Below are positions 1-12,687 of a stretch of 64,000 nucleotides of DNA, one piece after another. The position numbers and the translations under genes were made by a program. Origin of the DNA: Molossus alvarezi (lineage: Eukaryota > Chordata > Mammalia > Chiroptera > Molossidae). The DNA lies in NCBI GenBank assembly GCA_037176705.1, contig CM073887.1, positions 58,613,001 through 58,677,000 of the forward strand, given 5' to 3'. The notes below the pieces were generated by a model. The model did no database searches. It was not told the origin of the DNA and saw nothing but the letters and a program-made list of their open reading frames with translations. Every line of letters begins with the position of its first letter. Within the stretch, counting starts at the first letter, position 1.

Positions 1-1469
1 GAATCCAGGGCGATTAGTCGATGTTGGGTGGGAGAAACAGTTCCCTCCACAACCCACCTCTCAGGGCCTCAGTGGGAAGGACGGGCCCATTGTCCCTTTT
101 CAGCCCTCTGAACAGCCAACACTGAGACACTGTGACACACAGTGACTTCTTTTCTGATGTTCACCTGGGCTCTTAAAGGGTCTGAGCTTTGGGCCCTCTC
201 CTGATCAAGCCTGTGGTTTAGGCCAAAACAGTGTTCCAGAAGAAAGAGAACCATCCCAGGGCCCCCAGAAGCCATTCCTTTCCTCTTTATTCCCTCCTTC
301 TTCTCTTCCCTTTCTCTCTACTCCTGACATTCATGCACCGAGATGTGCACAGACACAAAAAGACGCCCTCGTGCACAGGGATCCATGTAGAATCATTGCC
401 TCACAGCCTATTTACAGACATTTTACCAAACAAAACATCAACTCGCAGTGTTTGACAGGAGGCCCCTCCCCTCTTGTCAGGAGCGATCCCTCCTAAAGGG
501 CTTCCCTGCGATAAGCAGCAAAAATCTCAGGAAGGGGAGAAGGAAGAAAAGGAGCACATGTGAGGCAAGAGAAGGTAAAATTATAAGGTTGAAGCTGTCA
601 AGGCAAAAGAAGGGAGGAGTGGGAAGCAAAGTGACTCCACTATTAGAATTCACAACAGCTGAAAATTGCCACACTTTGCCTGCAGAAAACAGACACAGCA
701 ACCTGAGGGCTGGGAGGTTATCAGAAGCCACCCCTCACAGAGCCTGAACACAAACAGCACACATACCCTCCGATACACGACCGAGTGCCTGCACCCACCT
801 TGACCGGCCCTAAAGCCCACTCCCCACTATATCTCCTTATCAGCCATCCTGTCCTCTCCCCCAAGGGCCACCTAGGATGGGGCCCAAATTGGAGATAAAA
901 GTGGGAAGGGGCAGCGGTGTAGGCCCGTAGCAGTGCACCTTTTGTGGACAAGCATCCAGAATAGCACACACTGAGGTTTACTGTTGAGGCCTCCACCCTG
1001 CTCAGCTCCATGCCTCAGAGTGAAGGAGAAGTCAGGGTGTGGCCAGCATCCTTGCAGGATGGGAGTGGGAGGGGGAAAGCCCTTCTCATCCATGCACCCC
1101 TCCTTCTGACTCCTCTCACCCAAAGGGGCCTATGAGGCTGGAGTTGAGGGAGAGGGTCTGAGCCCTTAACTCCTAGATACCATGGTGAGCAATGAAGACA
1201 TGAGTGGGTGGGGGTAAGGGAGCAAGGGCAAGTGAGGTCGTCCAGAAAAGGAAAGGGAATGGACCATCGTGTCCATGGTCTGCAGTCACCTGACACCAAC
1301 CACGAAATCAACATGCTGGGGTTGTCAGCCTGGGGTGCTTGTTCTTCTACCTCCCCAGTGACAGACCTGCTGAGCACCCTGGGCTGAGATCTCCAGACAT
1401 GGCACCAGGGAGTCATCGAGCCCCACTGGGGCCTGATCTGCCCTTTCCATTCCTTTCCTCTGCTATGGT
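1..1469. other. Intron 2, unique sequence
   Basis: No gene, repeat family or convincing regulatory cluster recognised. The open frames are short and lack protein-like composition. Confidence 0.6.
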
Positions 1470-1676
1470 CAGGGTTCCCCACTGCGACACCCCTGACATT
1501 GAGGCAAGATCATTTTCTGCTGTGGGGGGCCATCCGTTTTGTTGTAGGACAGCAGCATCCCTGGCATCCTTGTTACACTGGATGCCAATAGTGAACATCC
1601 CCAGTAGTGACAACCGCAAATGTCTCCAGACATCACCAGAAGTCCCCTGGAGGCAGAATCTCCTCCATTAAGAACC
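1470..1676 (-). mobile_element. MER5-type DNA transposon fragment
   Basis: Reverse orientation relative to the consensus: AGGGTTCCCCACTGCG, GACAACCGCAAATGTCTCC and AGTCCCCTGGAGGC are recognisable MER5A segments. Confidence 0.82.
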
Positions 1677-2329
1677 CCGTGCCCTCTTCCAAAAGCACAT
1701 CACACCCAGCTCTAGGCCAGTGATGTCATAGACCAGGAGCTTGTGTGTCCACACAAAGCAGTGGGGGCTGGGCTGGTGGCTGCAGAGCCCCTCAGAAGAG
1801 CCATTGCAGCACCCTGACAAGTGTCACCTTGTCTCCTACATTCTAAGCCTGAGAAGGACTGTCCCTTCAGCACCAGCATGGGGCCTGTGAGTTAGGGGGC
1901 CTGGGGCCTCTCCTGACCTCCTGTGTCATACCAGAGCCTATATGGAATCCAGGCCCCCTGACAGGCCCTGCACAGCCTCCAGGGAAGGGCTGTTATCCCT
2001 GTACCATATCAAAACACTGGGCTTTTAACAGCAGCTTCCTGTGAGGCTAGACTCCCTCACCCCTTGCCTCTCACTCAACCCTGCTCCTGAAGGTGGAGCT
2101 GCAGCGCCCTGTAATTATGGCAATTGTAATCTCTTTTACTAACAGGTAGATTAATAGTGAGGCAGGTTCACAAAGAGCCCCAGAAAGGAGCTGCCGAGCT
2201 GCTGAGTGGGTGGGAAGGGCCTGACACTCCACAGCAAGTGCACACACAACTAACACAGACGCTCACTCGCTCGAGGCCCAAGGGCCCAGGGCCTGGAGTC
2301 CATGGCTATGCCCCTAGGTGACCTGAGTA

Positions 2330-2440
2330 CTCACTGGGTGACCAGGGGCAGGCAACTGTACCCTCCCTGGGCTTCCATGTCCTGGTGCGAGCAACAAGAG
2401 TTTGAACCTTGTCAGCCTCAAAGTTTCCTCTAACAGCCTC
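2330..2440 (+). mobile_element. MIR-like fragment
   Basis: CTGGGTGACCAGGGGCAGGC and CCTCCCTGGGCTTCC are a diverged MIR core. Confidence 0.4.
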
Positions 2441-2490
2441 AGGGTGTGATTTGCACCGATATTTACACATGCACCCAACCAACACTGGTA

Positions 2491-2517
2491 CACACACACA
2501 CACACACACACACACAG
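2491..2517 (+). repeat. (CA)n microsatellite
   Basis: Thirteen or so uninterrupted CA units. Confidence 0.95.
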
Positions 2518-3742
2518 AGACACTCACAGGGTAACACATGCTAAACACCCACAGAGGAATAGACCAAGCTTCATAAACACACTTGTCCCACCCATGATGG
2601 GCTCTCTAGGGGCTGGATTCCTGGCACTGCCGCCACAGGAAGAGGAGGGAAGAAAGGTTTCTGTCATCTCTCCGGACCTGCACAACCCCCTCCACTGCTG
2701 TACCCCACAGGTTTGCCGGCCTCAGAAGTTGGGGACAACTCCCACCTCACAAGGCCTGAGGACAGTTAAGCTCTGGGGAAGATGGAGCATCAAGGAGATA
2801 GGATGCAGGACAAGGGGCGCCAGAGACCCGAGACATTACAGCCTTCATGGGCCAAAGAGATGTAGAAAGTGAGGTAAGGCCCGTGTTCCAGGTAAAGGAA
2901 GGCGCATGCATGCACACGTGGATGTGAGGGTATGCAGCAGGAGCCAGGGGGATGGAGCCGAGAGCACACTCACTCATACAATCATGCCTAGAGAGAAAAA
3001 GGGAGAGAGGGAGGGGCTTGCCCTCCCTTAGTCTCCCTTTCAGTCATAGGACATGCACCTCACCAAGCAGGCCTAGGGTCCTGGGGGCAGACAGAAAGGT
3101 CTGCAGGCAGCAGCTGATGGCCTCAGGGGTCAGCAGCAACTGCTTCCTCAGGAACTCTCCAGACACATGCTGACCACCGCAGGCTTGCACCTCAGTGGTG
3201 GTGCTGGGGGCTACTGCCATTCAGACACTGTGACTAGCACCTGCTTACTGCCAGGCATTATCCAGGGCTCCCCTGCCAGCTCCTGTCTGGAAGGAACCAA
3301 CACTGCCATGCTGGGGGCCCCCTGAGGACCCCTCCCATTCTAGAAGTGCTTATAGAGAAAGGCCTGGGAGGGAGAACTTCAGACTCACATAAAACTGGGG
3401 ACTTGGTGGTACAAGTGGGTAGGTTGAATCCAAGATTAGCTATTACAGAGGATAATAGCACATGTCCATCAGAGGACATGTGAGCTGATGTAACCAACCT
3501 CCACCTATGACATAGATGGAAGAGTGGGCTCCTAAGAAACGCATCCTGATGTGGTATGTACATGATAGGTACACGATGAGTGCAAATGATGGTAGTATCC
3601 TTCTGGGGCTCTGGCATGAACAGGGTACAGCTGGGAATGTGGCATGATAGGTCCTAACATGCTGTCTGCAGGAATCAAATTTCCAGACAGCAATTTAACA
3701 ATACTTAATGAAGAGTCTCCAGAAGAGATGTTTAATAAAATG

Positions 3743-3982
3743 CCCTGGCTGGTTTGCCTATGTGGTTAGAGCATCGGACCTCGGACTGAAGGGTCTCAGG
3801 TTCAATTTCTGGTCAAGGACAGTTACCTGGGTTGCAGGTTCAATCCCCAGCCCCAGTCAGGAGGCAACCAATGTGTCTCTCTCACATAGATGTTTCTCTC
3901 TCTCCCTCCTTCCCTTCCACTCTCTCTAAAAATCGATTAAAAAATACCCTTGAATGAGGATTACATTTTTAAAAAAAGAGTC
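3743..3982 (+). mobile_element. VES-type SINE
   Basis: A tRNA-derived head starts CCCTGGCTGGTTTGCC, followed by a B-box-like GGTTCAATT, a CT-rich stretch and an A-rich tail. No clear target duplication was found. Inserted antisense to NFIX. Confidence 0.88.
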
Positions 3983-4256
3983 TGTACCCTTTGCCTGGTA
4001 ATTCAACTGCTAGGCAGCCTTGTCTGAAGTTCATAAACAGCTACAACCTAAAGGCCTCCACAGATGAGGGATTTCATCAGCTCTAGCATGCTGAACTCCC
4101 ATGCAACTGTTTAGAAAGCATGTTTGTAGGTTTTTAAAATAAGCACTGTTACCTTTATAATAAAAGATAACTTATCATTTCCAAAATGAAAAGGGAATTG
4201 AAGTCATTAGAAATTTTGAGAATTAGGGCCAAAGCAGCTAATAGAAAAAGATGCTA

Positions 4257-4494
4257 GCCCTGGCCAGTTTAGCTCAGCGGTTAGAGCGTCGGCCTGCGGT
4301 CCGGAGAGACCCGGGTTCGGTTCCCGCTAAGGGCATGTACTTCGGTTGCAGTTTGTCCCCGGCCCTGGTTGGTCGTGCGGGTGGCAGCCACTCAATGTGT
4401 CCCTTCACGTCAATGTTTCTCACTCTCTCTCCCTCCCATTCTATCTGTACAAAAAATGGAAAAATATCCTCGGGTGAGGATAAAAAAAAAAAAA
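4257..4494 (+). mobile_element. VES-type SINE with 14-bp target duplication
   Basis: The head is well preserved (GTTAGAGCGTCGG..., GGTTCGGTTCC B box) and the tail ends in a long A run. The duplicated target AGAAAAAGATGCTA lies at 4243-4256 and 4495-4508, without mismatch, indicating a recent insertion. Confidence 0.95.
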
Positions 4495-4608
4495 AGAAAA
4501 AGATGCTAAACCACCAAAAATTAGTTTTGAAAATTGTGATGTTAAATTTTAAAAGTAGCACCTCAAAGTGTTTATATCATAAACTCTAATTTTTTAAAAA
4601 TAAATATG

Positions 4609-4868
4609 GCCCTGGCTGGTGTTGCTCAGTGGTTAGAGCATTGGCCAGATTACTGAAGGGTCTTGGGTTTGATTCCCAGTCAAGGGCGCATACCTGGGTT
4701 GGAGGTTCAATCCCCGACAGCCCTGGTTGGGGTCATGTGAGAGGCAACCAATCGATGTGCCTCTGTCATCAATTATTCTCTCTCTCCTCCTCCTCCTTCC
4801 CTTCCATTCTCTCTAAAAATCAACGAAAAAAATATCCTCGGGTGAAGATGAACAAAAATAATAATTAA
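4609..4868 (+). mobile_element. VES-type SINE, diverged
   Basis: Same family head, CT stretch and A/T-rich tail, with more substitutions (GGTGTTGCTCAGTGG). The third of four copies within 1.6 kb. Confidence 0.88.
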
Positions 4869-5033
4869 ATAAAATGTGTCCATGAATAGGTATAAAAATA
4901 CAATGAAAGATTAACAGTGGTTAAGTGGTAGAATTTTGATAAGTTTTATGTATCCCTCAAGACTTTGTGCTTATTTGGTATTTTTATGATTATGTAAATG
5001 TGCACAGTCTTATAATCAGAAAAAATACTTTTT

Positions 5034-5286
5034 TAATTTTTTTATTTCTTACCTGAGGATACTTTTCTATTTATCATCAGGTAGAGAGGGAGGGAGGGTG
5101 GGAAGGAGAGAGAGACAGAGAGAAACAGCAATGTGATAGAGCCACATCGACCAGTTGCCTCCCACAGGACCTGACCAGGGCCCAGGGTGAACTGCAACCC
5201 AGATACTTGCCCTTGACTGGAATCAAACCCGCGACTCATTGGTCAGAGGGCTGACGCTCAAACTGCTGAGTCAAACCGGCCAGGGC
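5034..5286 (-). mobile_element. VES-type SINE, minus orientation
   Basis: T-rich start, GAGAG stretch and terminal GGCCAGGGC are the reverse complement of the family. It is the only copy in the window in the same sense as NFIX. Confidence 0.9.
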
Positions 5287-6698
5287 AAAAATACCTGTTT
5301 TTAAAAGCAGTGAATGGAGGAGAGACTACATATGATTCCCCAATTGTAGATGAACGTAACAAAGCAATAGCAAACCACAGCCTGCAGGTCCAGCCGCATT
5401 CCCGTCAACCAGTCAGATTTCAGCCTCCAGAACTTTCATGCTCAAGTGGACTCCAAGCCAAATGACACAGAGCAGGAAAGAGGTGACACCCTCAAAGTAC
5501 TGTCATGCTGCAGCACATCACACTCCCACAGGCCACACTCGTGGGACTGGGCACCAGGCTGCCTCGAGACTGAACAAAGGGGACTTTTGAGGGGAAAACA
5601 GCTTTCCAAAAAGTCCAGGACAGGCACGTGGGGCCTGAGGAAAGAGTTCAGGAGCAGAATGGAAGTGGCTGGCTGGAGTGCTTTAAGGTGGAGAGAGGAG
5701 TGCTGGGAATTCACTCAAAAATGAATGATACCAACTCCATGGTCTGAGACCAGTAAAGGGGCAACAGGAGCAGAATGGCCTTTGGGTTTATTTAGAGCAG
5801 TGGCTGCGTGGTACAAGTGTGTGAGAAATGAACTGTTCGCATTCCTTTAATAATTCATTGGTAAGAACCAAATCCAGCCACCAGAGCTGGGAGTACATGT
5901 ACCAGCTGGGGTCAGCAGCCATCACTGTGGGAGGCCTAGGCCAGAGGGGTCTGTAGGAGAGAAAGGGCAGGAAGAGCCAGCACACCTCCACCTCTGTATC
6001 CTTAGGAAGGACCTGAAGGGGAGGGGCCAGGGGAGCCTCTGAGCAAAAGGCAAACAATCCTGATTGCCCCACTGCTCCCTGCCAGCCCATTCTCAGGGTA
6101 TCTGTTCTACTGGTGGGGAGGACAGCATCTGACATGGGAGGAGCTCCCTCAAAGCGTGACCTCAGGGGACACAGGCTGTGTCTGTAGAGGATGTGGGCTG
6201 GGGTTCTGTGTGCTGTGAGGCCACAAGTGGGGACACCCCTTCTGTCTAGCAAAGCCAGCCAAAGAGACAGAGGAAAGGTCTGGATGAGGATAGGGTGGGT
6301 TGAGCTGTGGCCTGTGGCCCACTGAGGAATGGCCCCTTTAACAAGGGGCCAGGGAGTAGAGGAGGGGGCCAGGAAGAGGGCTGCTCTTTCCCCATTTTCC
6401 TGACACCTCATTCCCATCAAGGAAAAAAAATATTTTTGCAAAACCAAGTTCTTTCCAATCCATTAACCCATAGCTTCTCACTTGAATGCCACATCCCTCT
6501 CAGTCTTCCAAAAGCTTCCACCACTCTCCATCTATCAGGATTCTCCCTGTGCAATATCCACTCAGAAAGCACACCAGCCACACTTCCCTGCCTTCAACTC
6601 CTTTTTTTTCCCTCAACCCCGCTTCTGATTATGACATTTCATGCCTTTGCATCCTCTCAAGGATGGGTCCTCCACTGCTTTCCATCTGAAAGTAATGC
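5287..6698. other. Intron 2, unique sequence
   Basis: No feature recognised. The 219-codon open frame at 5788-6447 on the minus strand has no recognisable domain and sits deep inside the intron. Confidence 0.55.
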
Positions 6699-6713
6699 AA
6701 TATTCAAAATGGG

Positions 6714-6961
6714 ACCCTGGCTGGTTTGGCTCAGCGGTTAGAGCGTTGGCCTGCGGTCCAGAGAGACCCGGGTTCAGCTAAGAGCATGTACCTCCGTTGC
6801 ATTTTGGCCCCATCCCTGGTTGGGTCCTGCGGGTGGCAGCCACTCGATATGTCCCTTTCATGTCGATGTTTCTCTCTCTCTCCCCCTCTTCCCCTCTCCC
6901 CCCCCCGCCCCGCTCTATCTGAACAAAAAATGGAAAAATGTCCTTAGGTGAGGATAAAAAA
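6714..6961 (+). mobile_element. VES-type SINE with 15-bp target duplication
   Basis: Target duplication AATATTCAAAATGGG at 6699-6713 and 6962-6976. The head lacks several bases after GACCCGGGTTC compared with its neighbours. Confidence 0.94.
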
Positions 6962-6976
6962 AATATTCAAAATGGG

Positions 6977-8192
6977 TTTATGGGGTTGTATAAAACTATA
7001 CGCTGGGTGAGAGACAGATGCAAAGGCAGATAAAACAGTCTCAGTTCCAAGACTCCAGCCTAGTGAGAGAAACCTACAAAAGTAAATACAAAGTGTAGCA
7101 GGGGAGCAAAGTTACCCAGCCCCCAGCCAAGCCCTGGGGGCCACCTTTCATTCAAATGGGGTATCACCCAGCTGACTGCTCACTTCTGCTGCAGACTCTC
7201 AAAAGGGATCTATCTCAAGAGGATACATATAAAGGCCACCACGAGAATGCCACCCGCTCCTAGGGAGGTTGCACCCAGGAAGCCAACACATGCCTCTGCC
7301 CACCGTCTGAAATCAGGGAGTGGGGCTCTGGCTCACCAGGGACATACCCTGCAGCCAGAGCTCTTTGTTGGAGGGGAGCACAATTTAAGAGGTCTTGCCA
7401 AGCCAGGCTGGCATCTGAGTAATTATATTAATGAATCTCTGAGTTACAAAATCTAATATTAGACAATGGCTTCAGGATCATCATCCTCAGTTACTGTCCC
7501 ATGTGGCTGGAAACACTCCTGAGCAGCAGCGCGGCTCGAACAGACTGTGTGAGAGAGAGCGAGAGTGTGTGTGTGTGCGCACGTGTGTGTGTGTGTGTAC
7601 GGGTGTGCACACGTGCACGCGTTGTTTAATTTAAAAGAAATGCATGTTTTTGAAACTATGCCCAGAGATCTGTGTGCTAGGCCCACTCTATAAACCACAT
7701 CATCATAAATAAGTGAGAGAAATCTGGCCAGTCCTTGAGACAGGGGCCTCTCATTTGGCCCTATCTCTCACGTTGGCAATCCCTTGAGGAATACTACTTT
7801 GTCGTGGAGCAGTGGCCTTTGTGTTCGAAGCCAGCACAACTCCCTACTGAATTCCCCTTGGTACAGCAGCAGGGCCTTGCCTGCAGACCCGTGGGGCTGC
7901 TTCCCCATCTATGCTCATTAGCTGTGTCTATCCCAAGTCCAGACTCAAAAGTTGGGCTTGACATACACAAGGGGCAACCTGAGGTGCAGCTGATCCTCCT
8001 GCTCTGGCCTGCTATCCAGTGCAGATCAGACCACTGCACCAGCATCTTGGCCATTTTCTGTGGGCCTGTCCCAGGCAACAGAAATAATGACACAGTTGGC
8101 CACACCATGCATGTGGTTAGGTCCAGAGGGTGCCAAGCAAACTGCAGCCATATAATAAACTAAACACAGGTAAGTAAGAAAGTGTTTGCTAT
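6977..8192. other. Intron 2, unique sequence with a microsatellite
   Basis: Apart from the GA/TG repeat at 7556, nothing is recognised. Confidence 0.55.
7556..7618 (+). repeat. GA/TG microsatellite
   Basis: GAGAGAGCGAGAG runs into imperfect TG repeats with CGCAC interruptions. Confidence 0.9.
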
Positions 8193-8411
8193 CTGGCCGG
8201 TGTGGCTCAGTGGTTGAGCATCGACCCATGCACCAAGAGGTTGCCGGTTCAATTCCCGGTCAGGACACATGCCCAGGTTGTGGGCCTGATCCCCAGTGGG
8301 GGGCATGCCGGAGGCGGCCAATCGATGTTCTGTCTCATCGATGTTTCTCTCTCTCTCTCACTTCCTCTCTGTAAAATCAATAAAGGAAAAAAAATTAAAA
8401 AAGTAAAAAGA
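8193..8411 (+). mobile_element. tRNA-derived SINE, second subfamily
   Basis: The head reads GGCCGGTGTGGCTCAGTGG, with the CCCGGTCAGGACACATGCC and GGGGGGCATGC segments that define a different subfamily from the CCCTGGC copies. Imperfect target duplications (AAGAAAG..TTTGCTAT) flank it at about 8176-8192 and 8412-8426. Confidence 0.9.
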
Positions 8412-8871
8412 AAGAAAGTTTGCTATAGGCCCACAGTTACATTTCATTATATTCAATGTAATCTCCTGTAAATGACATCAGGTACTTTAGAACCCAGATT
8501 TCTGTAAGCTCCACATGCCAGAAAAGGACTCAGCAACTTCATGTGTACCATTTGTGACATCTCTTTGGGTGGCAGAGTCCTACCCTGGTTGCTGGGTCTG
8601 GGGAATGGGCTTCCCTGGACTGGTACATTCAGAGGCCCCATGGGCCCAGTGGCCAAAGTGGCCTGCTCACTATGCAGGAAACGCTGGCTTGAAAGGTAGG
8701 GAAATGGGTAGGTCTTGTCTCTTGGAAGCTATCTGGTAGGCCATAAGGGATTGCTGTTTAATGATTTTTTCATTATTATTTTGTTAAGATAACAGGCAAA
8801 AATCCATATCAGTGCCACACTGCCTAGCAGGGCATACGCTCAGCACTGTCTTAGGTCTAAAAGGCTTACAA

Positions 8872-9124
8872 GCCCTGGCCCATTTGGCTCAGCAGTTAGA
8901 ACGTTGGCCCGTGGATCAAAGAGTCATGGGTTTGATTCTGATCAAGAGCACATACCTTAGTTGTGGTTCGATCCCCAGCTCTAGTCGGGGTTGTGTGGGA
9001 GGCAACTGGTCGGTGTGTCTCTCTCATATCAATATTTCTCTCTCTCTCTCCCTCCCCCTCCCACTCTATCTGAAGATAAATGGAAAAATATCCAGGTCAG
9101 GATTTAAAAAAAAAAAAAAGAAAG
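8872..9124 (+). mobile_element. VES-type SINE, diverged
   Basis: Head, CT stretch and A tail of the family are present with many substitutions. Confidence 0.88.
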
Positions 9125-9329
9125 GTTTTGCAGTTTTGAGAAGGAGGAAAACCCTCTCAGAAGCCTCATGATTCCCTAGAGAAGGTCCCTCAGCCCCGGA
9201 ACCCTATCTACAACCAATCAAAGCATGGAAAAAAGAGCAGCAAGAAATTCAGAGACAGGCCAGGGCAGTCTCCACTAACAGGGCTGGGGCATGGCCGTCT
9301 TGAGGAGACACATGCAGTTCTACTTCCTC

Positions 9330-9514
9330 TCCCTCCAAGGCACTAGTGATGTTTGGGGTCAGATGATTCCTGTGGAGGGACTGTCCTGTGCATTGGCCTC
9401 TACTCACTAGATGCCAACAGCACCCTCCCCCGGTTGCGACAACCAAAAGTGTCTAGGGACAGTGCCAAATGTTCCCTGGGGGCAAATAGCTCCTGTTTGA
9501 AAACTGCTGTTCCA
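9330..9514 (-). mobile_element. MER5-type DNA transposon fragment
   Basis: CTAGATGCCAACAGCACCC, GACAACCAAAAGTGTCT and AATGTTCCCTGGGGGCAAA match MER5A in reverse orientation. Confidence 0.82.
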
Positions 9515-10259
9515 GAATCTGCAGGAGACAGAGGGGTTTCCAGACTGAGGAGAGAATTTCAGTGCTGAAACCAGGAAACTCCTGGGCAGAACGGGACAAA
9601 CTGATCACCCACCCTCCCTCCTTCCCAACTAACTTCACCTGCAAACAAACCTCATTTCCTCCTCTACCCTCAGGGATCAGGAGTAGTTTTACCACCCTAT
9701 ATGAAACTACCTCTCATACACTGACAAATATTACACCTCACCCCATAACTTCTTCTGCGGCCAAAATATTATTCTTGTCTCCTCCTTCCCCTCGGGTGCC
9801 ATTTCCCAGTGCCATGACTTCCACGAGGCTCTCTCAGACGCTCGCCAAATTGCTCACATATTTCTTATATTACTAAGGCTGAAATTGACCTAAAACCTCT
9901 GGTAGGGGAAGTGGCTCCGCCCTGGGGAGGACATGACCGGAGTGCAGAGCTTTGGTTTGCCCACATTCAACTCCCCTTCGGCAAGTGGTCCCAGAGCCAT
10001 GAAGAGGTCACCTGGAAGAAGAAAGGGCAGAGAGAGACCATTTGGCTCCCCTGTTCTCCCTGACACAGAGCTGAGTCTCACAGGACCTGCTACACATGGG
10101 GAGGGGATCTAAGACCCTTGAGAGAGGAGATGAAAGAAAATGGAATTTCCTGCCCAGGCTCTGGTTGAACACCTAAGAGTAGATGGCCTGTCTCACCCTC
10201 CCCGTCTCCGCCCAGGGGACCCCACCCTACTCAGCCCAGGCTCAGCACTTCCCACCCAG
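9515..10259. other. Intron 2, unique sequence left of the candidate enhancer
   Basis: Pyrimidine-rich in parts (9600-9880). No repeat or exon seen. Confidence 0.5.
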
Positions 10260-10640
10260 CTTTCTATCCATATGCCTCCTCCCTTTAAAGGCCTCTCATC
10301 ACTTGGTCCCCCAGGGAGCATTCTTGTTACTATGGAAACAATGATGTCATGTCGCCCGGTGAGGCTGCCCCTCCCTCCTTCTACCCCCTAACTAGGTACC
10401 ATGCCTGCCTACGTCATCACTCAGAAATTTATAGCCCAGCACTGGGTATTTATAAGGTGGCTCTGGTGTGACCACAGATCCAATGTAGGGCCAGTGGCTA
10501 TTTATAGCCAGAGGATATACACTTATTACACCCCCCTCTCCTATAATCTGGGCCACGTGTTATATAACTGCCATTATGCAATAATGCCCATTATATAATA
10601 ATTATGCACTAATGGGGATATAATCTGCAGGCATAATAAG
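10260..10640. promoter_or_regulatory. Motif-dense candidate enhancer in NFIX intron 2 (MEF2, RFX, E-box, TAAT sites)
   Basis: Unique sequence with an exceptional density of recognisable sites. CTATTTATAG at 10498-10507 is a perfect MEF2 consensus; GTATTTATAA at 10446-10455 and AAATTTATAG at 10425-10434 are near matches. GTTACTATGGAAAC at 10326-10339 is an RFX X-box with few mismatches, directly followed by ATGATGTCAT. CACGTG lies at 10554-10559. An AT-rich run with ATTATGCA and TAAT cores fills 10560-10630. It contains no recognisable repeat. MEF2 clustering would suit muscle expression, where NFIX is known to act, but the activity is inference. Confidence 0.5.
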
Positions 10641-12132
10641 GACACACTCTCCAAGGGCTGCACTCAGTTGGCTTCCTGCAGGCCTCCTCCAGGGATCTCC
10701 TGATCTCTCCTCACACTACACCCAGTCCAGAAGAGTCACCAGGTGTCACCCTAGTCCCACCTGTCATCCGTAGCCTCCCCTAGACTAGCAAACCCAGCTG
10801 CAAAGCTCTCTCCAGATTCCTTCTCCCTGTCTTGTGCCTGCCCCTGGCCTATGGAGAACACTCTTCTCTCTGCCATATCTTTAAGCCCAACACAAAGATT
10901 ATGATGAGACAAATCCTGGGAGCTGAGGGACACTTTACCCCCATTTTAAGAAAGAAAACAAGCAGCAACCACCCCTGGAAGGAAGCCTGTAGGGTCCAGA
11001 AGAGCCTTGTGATGGCAGGCCAGTTGGTGGAGGGTTGGCACTATGGAAATAGCTGGGATACCAGCTTCAGAGACGAGGGGTCAGGGTCAAGCCTGGTGAA
11101 GCCAGGCAGGCCACTTCTCAGCAGCCCCTTCTTCCCTCAGCACCTCCCCACTCCCATGCCTTGGTGGCCCAGCTTTTGGTGGAGTCTCAGTAGTGGTTGA
11201 GGCTTGAGCCCTGACCTCTACTGCCCGAGTAACACCATTACTCTGCCAGCAGGAATGCCTCAGAGCAGGATCCTGGCCACTCAGACACCAGCACACACTT
11301 TGCTAGTCACTTTGCTCCCAGGAAGGAACAACAGAAAAGAGGACAGGAACATTGGCTCTGCCCCTGGGGTGATGGGGACACAGGTGGAATGGACAGAGGA
11401 AAAGTTAAGACCACAGTGGCACTGGATGGAGCCAATTCAATTAGTCCAAACAGCACCTGCTCTTAAAATAGATATCTTTATATTTAAGTTGTTGGATATA
11501 TGAATTGATGAAAAATAAAGAATTTACACACACACAAAAATAATTTACACAGATTAGGGAAGTTAAGTTTCTCTCTGGTGCAGGAGGGTGGTTTGGAGAG
11601 CCTGCCTGTCTCACATTTCTCTATTGTTTGACTTTTTTACAAAGAGTGTGTTTTACTACAGTAATTTTTTAAAAATACATAATTTTAAAAGAGAACTGCT
11701 GAGGCTCAGGTGATACTTTTGGTCTCTGAATCCCATGCAGAAACAAATGCCTGCTACTCTCTGGAGTCTGATGGGCTTGATAAGGTCACGGCCTTGACAA
11801 ACAGGCCTGAGTCCGCTGAGTAGCAGATTCCCTGTTCCAGTCCCCAGATGAGCCGCCCTGGCACACAAAGACCACAATGCAAGACAACAGGAGGAATGTT
11901 CAGTAGAAGACTCAGAGGAGGCTTATAATTCCTGAGGTGGGAGATGAGCCCCCAGTGGCTTCAGCTTAGGGTCCTGATGCCCAGAAAGGGAACAGTACAG
12001 GACATGCAAAGGAACAGCCGGAGCGCTGAGGTTCTGTTGCCATGTGACAAAAGGTAAACGAGGTTCTAAACTTGAGGAGAGGCAAGAGATGAACATGGGC
12101 AACATTCTGCCTGAATCCCTGTTTCTTCCAGG
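10641..12132. other. Intron 2, unique sequence right of the candidate enhancer
   Basis: AT-rich around 11460-11700, otherwise ordinary. No family recognised. Confidence 0.5.
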
Positions 12133-12347
12133 CCAGAGGTTCTCAGCCAGGGCAATTCTGTCAACAGGGACATTTGAAAATGTCTGGAGATACTTTGGTT
12201 ATCACACCTGGAGTGGAGGGTTGCAACTGGCATTTCGTGGGTCAAGACCAGATATGTTGTTAATCATCCTGAAATGCACAAGACAGTCCCCATGACACAG
12301 CATGATCTGGCCCCTAAATCAACAGTGCCATGATTGGGAAACCCTGC
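12133..12347 (+). mobile_element. MER5-type DNA transposon fragment
   Basis: AGAGGTTCTCAGCCAGGG, ATGTCTGGAGATA, TTGGTTATCACACCTGG and the terminal TTGGGAAACCCTGCT follow the MER5A consensus nearly full length. Confidence 0.85.
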
Positions 12348-12687
12348 TCTATGGGAGCTGCTATCAATGGTTAAGAGGTTAAATCCCTGTCTTATTAGCC
12401 ACAGAGACCGGAAAATCTCTAGCCACAAGCCAGCCTCTCCACAGCCCAGCCCCTTGGCACACTGGGAGAGTTTTTATGCACACAACCCCAAAGTCTGCAA
12501 ACTTTAAGAAAGGGGTAAGGGTGACAGTCTATGGGGAGAAGCAGCTGGTTAATTAGGATAATTACATGCATTTTTATTTCAAACCACAATTCCAAGAAGA
12601 CTCCCAGGAAAAGGGTATGACAGAGCAAGGATCAGGGATCCCAGGTTCCAGCTGGGCCTGGCCCCACACCTGGACTTCCTGCACACT

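Larger units (their letters stand above)
1677..3742. other. Intron 2, mostly unique sequence
   Basis: Apart from a MIR-like piece and a CA microsatellite nothing is recognised. TTCAGCACC at about 1867 is only half of a REST-type site. Confidence 0.55.

Noticed and set aside
1867..1888. REST/NRSF-type site beginning TTCAGCACC
   Set aside because: Only the left half matches; the right half lacks the GGACAGCGCC pattern.
4257..4330. tRNA gene suggested by A and B box sequences
   Set aside because: The tRNA-like part continues into a CT-rich body and an A tail and is flanked by target duplications, so it is a SINE head. The same holds for the other copies.
5788..6447. 219-codon open frame, minus strand, in intron 2
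   Set aside because: No recognisable domain, no acceptor or donor in phase with NFIX, and a competing frame on the other strand.
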